Assembly: GCF_000001735.4 (NCBI RefSeq)
Contig: NC_003076.8
Coordinates: forward strand, 17,053,835-17,117,834
Source of the DNA: Arabidopsis thaliana
Taxonomy: Eukaryota > Streptophyta > Magnoliopsida > Brassicales > Brassicaceae
Reading direction: 5' to 3'
Length of the DNA: 64,000 bases
Part shown: positions 1 to 12,808 of the stretch, one piece after another
Layout: every line of letters begins with the position of its first letter
How positions within the stretch are numbered: the first letter of the stretch is position 1
Translations under genes and position numbers: made by a program
Notes under the pieces: generated by a model
Told to the model about the DNA's origin: nothing
Database searches by the model: none
What the model saw: only the letters and a program-made list of their open reading frames with translations

Positions 1-59
1 GCACAGTTTAAGTTTTTGTTCCAAATATATCATCATTATTTTGTTCTTTTGGTAAACAG

Positions 60-497
60 TTTCTGAGGGAGAAAAAGTTCGAGCAGAAGATCCCGAGAGT
101 GAGAATAGAGGATGCAGAGAAGATAACATATGAAGACGCAAAGACGGCACTAAGAAGAGGAGTACTCTATTACGCGGCATGTCAGGCTAACGATGGCCAT
201 TGGCCTTCTGAAGTCTCTGGTTCCATGTTCTTGGACGCTCCCTTTGTAAGCTTACCTCACTTGGACTCTCTTTATTTGTTTCTTATTATTCATAATTATC
301 TATTCGGAAGGAATATGATTATTTCTTAATAATAATTAGTGATTTAAAATTAAATAATCACAGGTGATATGCTTGTACATTACCGGACACCTGGAGAAAA
401 TCTTTACACTAGAGCATGTCAAAGAGTTACTCCGTTACATGTATAACACTCAGGTATAAATTGTAACAGATTATGTACATTTATTCAAAATAGACAA

Positions 498-563
<66 letters not shown>

Positions 564-1945
564 CTCGTTAGCTCAACTGAAAAAACACCTCAAATCAAAA
601 CAAAACCTAGAGGTAACATGATCGAGTACGCTTGGAGTGGGACCATATAACATGCTCTTGTCTCGTGTTAAGGGGATGTACAGACCTTAGTTAGAACTTC
701 CTTATGATTCAACAAAACAAAGAAAAAAAGATAAAAGATGTATACAATTGTTAGAACTTGTAACCTATAATATGTTATAACCATAACCATTGGTATGCAG
801 AATGAAGATGGTGGGTGGGGGTTAGATGTGGAAAGCCACAGTGTCATGTTTTGCACGGTCCTCAACTACATCTGCTTACGTATTTTGGGAGTAGAACCAG
901 ATCATGACGGTCAAAAAAGTGCATGCGCAAGGGCTCGTAAATGGATCCTAGACCATGGGGGTGCCACGTATGCGCCTATGGTGGCTAAAGCTTGGCTTTC
1001 GGTATGTTTTCACAAACATACGTATAAAATTCGAGGTTTTTTTAACCAATGTTTTATATAAGTTGTGGTTCGATTCATTAAGTTAATCAATTAATGCTCT
1101 TTATACAGGTTCTAGGAGTGTATGACTGGTCTGGTTGCAAACCGCTACCACCCGAGATTTGGATGCTCCCTTCTTTTTCTCCCATTAATGGAGGTTCCAT
1201 AATTCATACCTTAATGATATGAATATTTATTTTTTTGATTTGTAGCACTTGCATGAGCTATATATCTTTATGACACTGAGTAATACCTATGAGTGTAGGT
1301 ACTCTATGGATATATATCCGGGATCTTCTCATGGGCATGTCATATTTGTATGGTAAAAAATTTGTAGCTACACCAACCGCTCTCATTCTACAGCTCCGAG
1401 AAGAACTTTATCCCCAGCCTTACAGCAAAATCATTTGGAGCAAAGCCCGTAATCGATGCGCAAAGGTTTGTGTAGTCATGTGGAATATGGATTAAAAAAA
1501 AAATGACATCTTATATTAATATAAGAAAACAATTTGTGATCACGATGATGCAGGAAGATCTATTATATCCAAAGTCATTTGGACAAGATTTGTTTTGGGA
1601 AGGTGTTCATATGCTTTCGGAGAATATCATAAACCGCTGGCCTCTCAACAAGTTTGTTAGACAAAGAGCACTACGAACCACAATGGAACTTGTTCACTAC
1701 CATGATGAAACGACCCACTATATCACAGGTGCATGTGTTGCGAAGGTACTATACATACATAAACTAAACTAAAATCCACATGGTGACAAAATGACGGACT
1801 TACTAACTATTAAAATACAAATCATCAATCAGAGTCAGCGTTGAGGGCATGACCATTCACATTTGCCGCCCTATAATATTTATTTTATATTAATATATCT
1901 TACGTTGTTGACAAAAAAAAAAAAATATATATATATATATAGGCT

Positions 1946-1982
<37 letters not shown>

Positions 1983-4141
1983 TTACATTATATGAAAGAA
2001 GTTAAAATAAATTATCACGATGACGAATTAACTTTTTGGTTTTGTTATTTTGATGATAGCCGTTTCATATGCTTGCTTGTTGGGTAGAAGATCCTGATGG
2101 TGATTATTTCAAGAAACATCTTGCTCGAGTCCCTGATTTCATATGGATTGCTGAAGATGGCCTTAAATTTCAGGTTAATTAAGATATTAGCTCTTTCTTT
2201 AATTATTTCAGTTGTTTCGGATTAAGATACCACAACGAATTTTATTTCAAAAATAATTGATGATGAATAAACTGGCTTGTATCGTTTTCTATAATATTTC
2301 AAATTATTAATGCTAGATCCTAAAATATTCATGGCTTTGAGTTTAAAATTAGTTGCTAAGAAAAAACGATTTAACTCATGTATTTATTGGAGACTGGACA
2401 GTTCTCTAAAATACTATATTTTTAACTCTTCGTTCAAAATTACCGTTAAAATTTTTATTTTTCAATAATACCAAACTTTTTAATATTAAAATGATTAAAA
2501 ATCTTTCTTAATTTGCAATTTAAACCCTAAATATTGTCACTTGTGCAATCAGTTAATGGGGATGCAGTCGTGGAATGCAGCCCTCTCCCTCCAAGTTATG
2601 TTAGCCGCAAACATGGATGACGAAATTCGATCAACCCTGATAAAAGGATACGACTTCTTGAAGCAATCTCAGATTAGCGAGAACCCTCAAGGTGACCATC
2701 TGAAAATGTTTAGAGACATTACAAAAGGGGGATGGACTTTTCAAGATCGAGAACAAGGGTTGCCGATTTCGGATGGTACAGCAGAAAGTATAGAGGTGTC
2801 CACTATACAAATCTTAAATTTATAAAAAAAAACTAAATATTTTTATATACTCTTATTGACCGCATGTATTGTGTGCCGCTCCTCCCTCAGTGCTGCATAC
2901 ACTTCCACCGCATGCCCTCCGAGTTCATCGGCGAAAAAATGGATGTAGAGAAGCTCTATGATGCCGTCAATTTTCTAATCTATTTGCAGGCAAGAGAATA
3001 TTTACATTATAGCTAGTTATATAGCTGCCAGAGCTTTTTGGATTGTCCGGTTAAACAAACTCTTTTAACATTGATTAAGTTGTCTCAATATATTACAGAG
3101 TGATAATGGAGGTATGCCAGTTTGGGAGCCAGCTCCTGGAAAAAAATGGCTAGAGGTACGTATACAATTTTCTTTAAATTTGTCTTTTTAATTAAAAAAA
3201 TTCTCGTCGAATTTTTTCTTTCTAATTAACTATTTGAATGAATATAAATGAAAGGATTTTTTTTTAAGAGAGGCTAAAATAAAGGTGATATTGTAAAAAA
3301 ATGCAGTGGCTTAGTCCGGTGGAGCATGTGGAGAACACAGTTGTGGAGCAAGAGTAATATTATATTAACTACTTTATTTTTGGACATAATTAATAACTTT
3401 GTAAGAGAAAAATTATATATCTACGGATCTTTTATCTTTAGGTACCTTGAGTGTACGGGCTCGGTGATTGCGGGATTGGTTTGCTTCAAGAAAGAGTTTC
3501 CCGATCACAGACCGAAAGAGATCGAAAAGTTAATAAAAAAAGGCCTAAAATACATAGAGGACTTGCAAATGCCGGACGGTTCATGGTACGGAAACTGGGG
3601 AGTTTGTTTCACGTATGGTACTCTCTTTGCAGTAAGAGGTCTAGCGGCTGCAGGGAAGACTTTTGGCAACTCTGAAGCTATACGTAGAGCTGTTCAGTTT
3701 ATTCTCAACACGCAAAACGCCGAAGGCGGTTGGGGAGAAAGTGCTCTCTCTTGCCCTAACAAGAAATATATTCCTTCTAAAGGAAACGTGACGAATGTGG
3801 TTAATACCGGACAAGCTATGATGGTTTTACTTATTGGTGGTCAGATGGAGAGGGACCCTTCTCCTGTTCATCGCGCCGCCAAAGTGTTGATTAACTCACA
3901 GTTGGATATTGGCGATTTCCCACAACAGGTTTATTTCTTTTTCCTTCTAATAATTTTGTCCTAATTTGATTTTTTTTTGGGTACTCAAAATTCATCACAT
4001 ATAGATGCTTTGTTTTTCATTTTGCAGGAAAGAAGGGGGATCTACATGAATATGCTGCTGCATTATCCAACCTATAGAAACATGTTCTCTCTTTGGGCTC
4101 TCGCATTGTACACAAATGCTCTGCGTCTGCTTGTTTCTTGA
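60..4141 (+). CDS. MRN1: Marneral synthase (oxidosqualene cyclase), 5' end missing
   Basis: Cyclises 2,3-oxidosqualene to the seco-triterpene marneral on the endoplasmic reticulum membrane; product assigned by recognising the Arabidopsis gene. Exons by frame continuity: 60-245, 364-453, 801-1001, 1109-1193, 1299-1465, 1554-1745, 2060-2173, 2553-2795, 2891-2989, 3099-3155, 3307-3353, 3442-3928, 4028-4141 (TGA). They give 693 residues; the family is about 760 long, so one exon of roughly 66 codons lies left of the window. QW-type repeats are visible (NEDGGWG, NAEGGWG). The usual catalytic DCTAE motif reads DGTAE (about 2772-2786) and the MWCYCR-like motif reads LWIYIR (about 1304-1321). The intron after 2989 appears to use a GC donor. 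In Arabidopsis the two cluster P450 genes lie to the left, outside this window. Exons are open throughout, so the gene looks functional. Confidence 0.93.
501..557. repeat. (TA)n microsatellite in MRN1 intron
   Basis: About 57 bases of uninterrupted TA dinucleotide repeat inside the third visible MRN1 intron (454-800). A second TA-rich run lies at 1925-1976 in a later intron. Both are likely length-polymorphic. Confidence 0.95.
560..740 (+). mobile_element. tRNA-derived SINE-like insertion in MRN1 intron
   Basis: Begins with a pol III A-box-like stretch (TTAGCTCAACTG, about 569-580), has a B-box-like GATCGAGTA (about 620), then a body ending near an A-rich tail (about 710-740). The body (ATGCTCTTGTCTCG, GGGATGTACAG) closely resembles a second copy at 31440-31550, which supports an interspersed repeat. 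Family assignment is from memory of Arabidopsis SINEs; no clean target duplication was found. Confidence 0.55.
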
Positions 4142-5194
4142 CGACTTCACATTTAAATCTTAATAATGAATCACCATCGGTTTGATGCTATATGTATATC
4201 CTATCTGTATATCTTTCTTGTTTGTCCCTAAATGACATAAAAATAAAACTATTTGTGTACAAAGTGTTTGTTGTTTATATTTGATTTAAGGAATAACGAA
4301 ATATTTCATATAATTGCTCTCTAGTACCTTCCTATATATTAAGTTTAAGTTTCATTTTCTTGTACAAATTGTATGCTTTGTAAATCAACGTTATTGCTAT
4401 TAACTCATATTTTTATATATGTTTCAAGTCTTTTAATGCCGAGTCTTGAATCTTTGCAACAAAAACAAAATAGTTTTCGCTGTTTTGTGTCTTATTAGGT
4501 TTTTACACTTGCTGGAATGAATAAGAAAATTTGGAGTGCAAATGGATTAAAACAGCCTGAAGTGAAGAAGTGATGGAAGACGACGACCAATAGAATATTG
4601 TTGTAATCGGTCACTACTTAACACATAGATAACTGATCGGTACACACTGTAACCCATCGGTTGTCGTTTTGAAAGTTTTCAATGTTTAGATTTAGAGCTT
4701 TTTCATTTTTTGTAAATACCCTATTTGTTCACAACCGCAGAAGATACGAATATTGTGCGATCTGGATAGTTCTAAGGTTGTTCTTAGTTTTCATAGGTTT
4801 TGTAAAAGAGATTTCTCAAAACCTTTGTTATTCTTCTTCAATTCTGTTATCATCTCATTTTGAGAGTGAATATCATTTTTGGATGTTTTGTTTTATAATA
4901 AAGTGATAAATTTTGAGATATGACTTTACCAAAGTTATCTCGCTTTGAAATTCTTTTATCTTTTTCCCTACGAATGAAAACTCTTCGAGTTTATTTATCT
5001 CAAACTAAATCTTATTTTAAGATGAATAACATACCCAATATGGAGTGATGTATTTAATCCTATATTTTTATAAAGATGTGGGACTTGTACTACCCCCTCT
5101 CAAGACTCGTTTATTGATTTTATTAATCACTAAATGATATTTTTTTTAAAGTTTGTTCTCACTCACATGATTCCGACAATCACTTTTCATATGT

Positions 5195-5625
5195 TCAAAA
5201 AAGCACTAGGTGCTTAGGGGAAGGTGACCTAATGCCTAACACAAAAAAAAAACTTAATCCGGGCCTAGATAATTTTAGACGGTCTATACGTTACACCATA
5301 AAATATTAGAAATATGATATTATAGATAAAAAATTATATAAAACTATATATTTAGAAAAATAAAATATTAAATCCTAACAAAAATTAGACAAAAATATTT
5401 CTTTAATTCATATCAAACAACATATAAATGTTTATAACCATGTGTATAGAGATGAAACTTCAAAAATTAAATCTATGTAGTTTGAAATTAAAAAAAAAAG
5501 TACACTAAAAAGAGATTTATACTAGTTTAGGCAGTCAAAAAGGTTATTTACGCGTCACCTGAGCGCCTAATGCCTAGTTGGAGCCTAGGCAACCGGTTAG
5601 ACCATATTTTAAAACACTAATCCAG
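5195..5625. repeat. Degenerate inverted-repeat element
   Basis: The left end (GCACTAGGTGCTTAGG, AGGTGACCTAATGCCTA) and the reverse complement of the right end (GCCTAGGCTCCAACTAGGC, then AGGCGCTCAGGTGACG) share CTAGG/GGTGAC/CCTAATGCC blocks in inverted orientation around an AT-rich core. This is the look of an old non-autonomous DNA transposon. Ends are not sharp and no target duplication could be fixed. Confidence 0.4.
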
Positions 5626-7302
5626 AAAATGACGTATCATAGATTATTTTACCTCAAACAATTTTAGTTTTAGAATTCTCTAAACATGTTTGACCAAAAC
5701 AATAAATATACTTTAATAATATAAGTGATTTAAATCAAATTTTAAAATTCTATATGCTTGTACTACCATATTTCTTAAATCGAACTATTACAATAACTAA
5801 CAATTGGAATTGTTATATAGGATTGTGGTTAAACGGGACTAACAATCTGGCTCGGTCATATTATACATAAATTACTTTTGATATGGTCCTTATCATCCTT
5901 ATCCATCACAAATGTAATTTTCCAACGATTTTAGTTTTAATGTATGCAAAAACTAAGTGGTAATCTAATACTCCCATTTTGACTTCCGACAAGAAATATA
6001 TTTATTTCAAAGTTTTTTTATGTTTCGTATCACCCGTCATTCATGGGAAAGCAGGTTCGTTTTCTATAATCACAATATGTAAATCAAGATTATTTAATGT
6101 TTCAATATTTTATTCCTCATGTAATATAAGATATCGAATACAGTATATGTTATCCTCGTTCTCTTCCACTTACATTTCTATTCTAATTTCTAAATTCTCT
6201 ACGATTGGATTGTGGGTGATTACGTGATCTTTTCTATAATTGATTCGTAGGAAAGCTTTCTAGATTGGTGACTTTCTACTATTTTTGATGACTTTTTCAT
6301 AAGATTTTTTTTTTCAAATATCCTACGAAATATTTATTTTGTAGGAAACTCATAGGAAAATTGTAGAAAATCGAATCTATTAAAATTTTGATAAGAAATT
6401 TGATAGGATTTAGCAATCTGTATAAGTACACTTAAATCTGCAAGTTAATAAAATTCGACTAGTTTAGGAGACACATTGATCTTGTCAATAAAAAGGGTGC
6501 ATTATTCCGTCGATGTATTATTCATGTTTACTCTAAACACAAAACATTTTTTCTATTGAATTTTTATGCTGGAAATTCAATAATCTTTTAGGAAGTTTAT
6601 AAGAAAAGAGAGAAAGAAAAAAACCATTAATTAGATAATTTAAATTCTTAAATTTTAGAAGAAAAAAAAAACATTACTTATTTAGTTAGATCAAATTTAC
6701 ATGTCAAGTCGTTACAAAAACTTTGTTTATTATCAATGTCACTTTGGTGATATTATTTTTCCTTATCTTCTTTGTCACACCTTATGTAAAGGTTCAACAA
6801 AATGAAATTGTTGGAGATGAATTTATAGCTGCCACTAAAAAAGTGACACGTGGACAAGAGACAAAATGAATATACCAACTCCTCCTGAAAATAGAACCTA
6901 TAACAATAAAGTATCAGAAGCACACCATGAAAATGGAACAAAAAATGAGACAGATTAATCCAATGGACTGCCCCGATTTAGAGCCGAACCACAAAACAAG
7001 AATAAGGTCGATTAAGAGAGAGAAAGCACCCATATAATATCGAACATATGTTATCCTCATACTCTTCCACTTGTATATTTGATTCCAAATGCTATAAGAT
7101 TAATATGTTATTGTTTATTTATGCTTCATTGTAGGAATAGTTATGGATTAGCAAACATATTTCTGCATGTTGGTAAAATTCGAATAAATTATGAGGAATG
7201 TTTAAAATGAATCGATTAATGATGAGTTTTTTTCACTAAAATCCCAGAAGCATCTTATAAATTTTATTTTATCTTGCTAAGAAACAAGATCCGACACTGA
7301 CA

Positions 7303-7572
7303 CTATATTCTTATTTCATTGAATGGGAATTCAATCATCTTAGCATCTTCTAAAACACTATTAACCTCCATCGTTTTACAAAGCCTTTCAAACTGATCAA
7401 GATGGTCTACATGGTACTCCATTGGATTGGAGTTTCCAAATCTCTCGTTGTTTTGTGTCGTATTGATCAAACTAGACATGGTATAAAAGTTGTTATTTGA
7501 AATCCGTACCGTCTCAATATATTCTTGAGGTTCTGGTAAAACCAACAAAAAACTAAAATCTCTTAGTAACAT
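7303..7572 (-). pseudogene. Gypsy/Athila-type gag fragment
   Basis: An 89-codon open stretch whose middle and end read like an Athila-type Ty3/gypsy gag core: HVDHLDQFERLCKTMEVN followed by SVLEDAKMIEFPF. The spacing resembles the conserved 'HL..F..LC.T...NGV.EDA.....FPF' pattern of that family, recognised from memory. No protease, reverse transcriptase or LTR is visible nearby, so this is an isolated relic. Confidence 0.55.
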
Positions 7573-8590
7573 TTATTAAGAATATATATATATATATATA
7601 TATTGGATCTTTTATCCTTCAGTTTTTTTTTTAGAATTAATAACAAACCCATGGCATTTGCCTAACCTTCTATGGGGCAGAGACGGATCTGTATGAGATT
7701 GGAGGTGTGGTTGAATTATGTTTCTTTACCCGTGTGATTGGCTTGTCATCGGATCCAGTCACTTGCGATAGTTGTTCTTGCACATGAACCGGAACTCTTC
7801 TTTGGTTTACTTGCTCACTCCCAACACCTTGAGTGTTGAGTCATTATGTAGGTTGTTATCGTATTTTATCCTTAACTTTCTTAAATTCTCTTGTTGTTTC
7901 ACTTTCCTTTCTGACCAACTATACATAAAATTAAATAGATTAAGATTTGTGCATGGCACGGACTCTTACCTAGTTAACTTTAAATTCTTGCTTGAATAAC
8001 ACTTTCTTAGACAAAATATATGAGGTAGTGAATCAGACTAGTTGACTAGAGGAATAAAAGGCAATGCGTTAGGTGACAGGACAATATTAAACTCAATACG
8101 GAAAATTTAGTCTATATTACTAGTATTAATATATATAATCAAAAGTTTGGAAGAAATATTTGAGTTACGGATGTTGTTGAATCGTTATCCAACATAAAAC
8201 CTAGTAGATGAAACAACAGTATGCAAGACTCAAAGGAACAAAACAGTGTTTTTATAATTAAGTAAAAGTTTTACTATTCATCAATTGGGACTCCCTGATT
8301 GTTTTCCAAATAAAAAACAATAATAAGAAGAAGAAGAAGAAAAAAATTACTTTCCACATCGATTCCAATTATAGAGGAGAATCTTTGTAGTGAAACTGAC
8401 ACGTGTTCTCCAATATTCTTATACTCATTGACTCTTACCAAAGTAACTAAGATTCTCTAAGATTCTTCATTTCACAAAGATTCTCATTTTTCTCCCAAAT
8501 ATAATTTCTAATTATTACAGTAAAAAATCAAATAAAATCCGGAAACATTAACTTTTCTTCCTTTTACATTTTAACCTAACTAATCGGGAC

Positions 8591-8597
8591 TATATAA
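8591..8597 (+). promoter_or_regulatory. TATA box of the MCU gene
   Basis: TATATAA, 76 bases upstream of the ATG at 8673. Position and sequence fit a plant core promoter; a start site near 8620-8630 would give a ~45-base leader. Confidence 0.55.
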
Positions 8598-10100
<1,503 letters not shown>

Positions 10101-10629
10101 TTAGCCGCATCCTCTCCTTGGCTACTCTATGATTTGTAATTTTGTATAGCTTGTGTAGACTTAATATTGGGCCTTAACTTGTTGTATCTATATATGATAA
10201 AGTTGGATTCCTACTTTTTGTGCACCCTCATATCATATATATCTTTGCTTAGTTTTATGAGCTTAGGCCTGTGTTACGGAAAAAGAACCATAACTATTGT
10301 TTTATCTAACCCAAATCGTTTCAAGAGTTTCTTTCGTGAAGTAATTTAGGTAATTTTCAAGAAATGAAGATGTAATCAAGAAAATAATAATTATATGTTA
10401 TTATGGTTTATTGCCATCAAGACTGGATTTTTTTTCCATGAACATGTTTCATTTCATTATGTAGACGTTTAACGTAACATCCAATGATGTCATACGAAAC
10501 CAAACTCTAGTAAAAAATCTAACCTTTAACCCCCATTTAGTAAATTAGCCAGCTGTGTAAAAAATGTTAGGACAGAAAGTCATTCTTTTTTCTTAAAAAA
10601 ATATTTAAATCACTTTATTGTTATTTTTT

Positions 10630-10989
10630 AAATGATTTTGTGCAAAAAATATTTTTAAGTTGTACATTTTTGCAATTTTACCTTACACTTTCAAAAAATA
10701 CAAATTAATTATACGAAATCAAAAATAATACGCAATGTAATTTTTTCGCTTTTTTCAAATGAAAAATATTGATAAATGATATGTCAAATCAAAGTCATAA
10801 CGACGAAGAATTCAAATCTACTTTCAAAAATGTAAAGATTTAATGTATGTGACCATGAAAATGTTTACAATATACATAAAAATGTCATATTGCGTATTAT
10901 TTTAGACTTTATAAAATTAATTATATTTTTGAAATAAAAGGTAAAATTGTAAAAATTGACAAGTTTGAAAGCTTTTTTGCTTAAACCCC
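10630..10989. repeat. Inverted-repeat (MULE/foldback-like) element
   Basis: About 100 bases at 10642-10742 are the imperfect reverse complement of about 10885-10982: shared blocks include GCAAAAAA, CAATTTTACCTT, AATTAATTATA and AATAATACGCAAT. Flanks 10621-10629 (TTATTTTTT) and 10990-10998 (TTATTTTTA) match at 8 of 9 bases, a possible target duplication. No coding capacity. Confidence 0.6.
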
Positions 10990-10998
10990 TTATTTTTA

Positions 10999-12480
10999 TT
11001 CATTGTTATTTTCAAATATTACATTTCCCTTGATTAAGTAACATAAAAAATAGCCGACAAAAAAGTAATAGAAAAATAAGAAAATCATCCACAAATAACA
11101 TGTATAATAAACACCTTGTTGAATGTTATTAACATTATATTTCACTTCATATAAAATATAGCTTTCACTTTATCAACAAAAAAAGAAAAAAAAGAATATA
11201 GCTATCATTCAATTGTTTCCTCAAATAATTATTAATATGTCAAGAAAAGTTGATCCATAGTCCTCTTGTAATTGGTAAGGATTTGTAAACCATTAACAAA
11301 AAGAAAAGAGAGACGTCGATATCTATTAATAGTCGAAAAAGTTAAGTTGGTGGAACTTTAATCTACCAACTATAATCATAGTGCGAATTCGTTTGTGATT
11401 TGGAACACGTAAATAGCTGGAGGCATTACTACATTCTTGACCAAAAACGCAACAAAAGCAACCACCAATTGCATTACTATAATCTTGACGCAACAATGCA
11501 CTCATTTTAGTAACTATTTACACTATTTTTTCCTTACATTTTCTGCTAAACAATTACAAAATAATCAATATTACATACACAAATTGTTGAATTATTTTCT
11601 ACGCTCCGATTTAATACAAAATCATGATATCTAAAGGGTCGGATGAGGATATCAAGATTTTAAGGTTTATATATATGGATTTAGATCCGTATCCGTTAAA
11701 AAAAAATTAAAAATCTTTGATAAAAAAATTTTGAAAAAAATTTATTAAATTATATTTCTACATAAATTCTATGATCTTTTTATATAATAAAAAGTAAATT
11801 GAATTTATTTATTTTTTATATAATTTACCAAATTTATTTAATATCTTATTATATCAAGTTTCATTTTAAAAATTAATAACTTATATGATCATAATACGTA
11901 TCAAGTCGATTAGACTGATACTATCAAATCTTGCAAATTACACTCTAAGGCACATCTTCATGTGCATTAGAATCTGATGTCAATTTAACTGTCATAGTCC
12001 AAAAATATTCATTATGATTTGTCCGGATTCAACCATCGCATTACCAAACTCATATACGATTCAAATCAATCAAAAATTTCAAAAATTTCGGATATCTAAA
12101 CGTATAAGATTTAGTCTGTTTTTAATCCACAAAACCAAATACCACAAAAAGGTTATATTTATGTTACTACTTAAATAGTTTAATATAGAAACTTGAAACA
12201 GATTTAAAATCTTAAGATAAGGATGATGATGTGGATCAAAGACAGCGAATGTCCCAACAGTTTTCTTCTATTCAAAAATCATTTAGACTGCAACAAATGT
12301 AAAATGTGTATTTAATACCAAATCTGTAACCACAAAAATTTCAAATTAGATTATACAAACAAAATTGACACCAAATATTGATTCTCACTTTAAATGTATT
12401 ACAGTAACAATTATACATTATACCCTACCACCAACTCCTACCCAATCCATTTGTCTCTCTCTCTCTCATCCTTTAGTGTC
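10999..12480. other. AT-rich intergenic DNA upstream of the metallopeptidase gene
   Basis: No supported gene. Open stretches are short and low-complexity. A pyrimidine-rich run (TCTCTCTCTCTC near 12453) and an A-tract (about 12515-12534) lie just before the probable transcription start of the next gene. Confidence 0.6.
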
Positions 12481-12731
12481 ACTTGTTTTTGTACAAAGAG
12501 AGAAAGAGATTGGAAAAAAAAAAAAAAAAAAAAAGATTTTTGTTTGTTGAGGTTGCTGAAATCTAGATCACCTGTTTTGAATCAGTCATACCTCAAAAAC
12601 CCTAACTCTTATTATCCTCTCCCAATTGAATTTTTCAAAGCTTGAAGAAACTAGTAGTAGTAATCTTCGCTCTGTCGTCTGATCCATTTTTTTATCAAAA
12701 TCTCGAGCTAAAAACTCTTGTGTTTAAGCAA

Positions 12732-12808
12732 ATGAAATGCACTGTGTTTGATTTTGAGATTTGATGGAAGTGAAGCTGTTTCTTCGAAGAATTTCATGGA
12801 GGTTTTAG
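12732..12808 (+). promoter_or_regulatory. Three upstream AUGs in the metallopeptidase 5' leader
   Basis: Upstream ATGs at 12732 (10 codons, TGA at 12762-12764), 12737 (4 codons) and 12764 (14 codons, TAG ending 12808) precede the main ATG at 12796. The first upstream ORF's stop overlaps the third ATG (TGATG), and the third runs past the main start in another frame. If all are in the mature leader they would lower translation of the main frame. Confidence 0.5.

Larger units (their letters stand above)
4142..8590. other. Gene-poor interval between MRN1 and the MCU gene
   Basis: The MRN1 3' untranslated region probably ends within the first ~200 bases. The rest is AT-rich with no convincing coding region. 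It holds transposon debris: a degenerate inverted-repeat element (5195-5625), a gag-like fragment (7303-7572), and a ~40-bp sequence present twice (about 6145-6185 and 7047-7087, core ATGTTATCCTC then CTCTTCCACTT). Confidence 0.7.
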
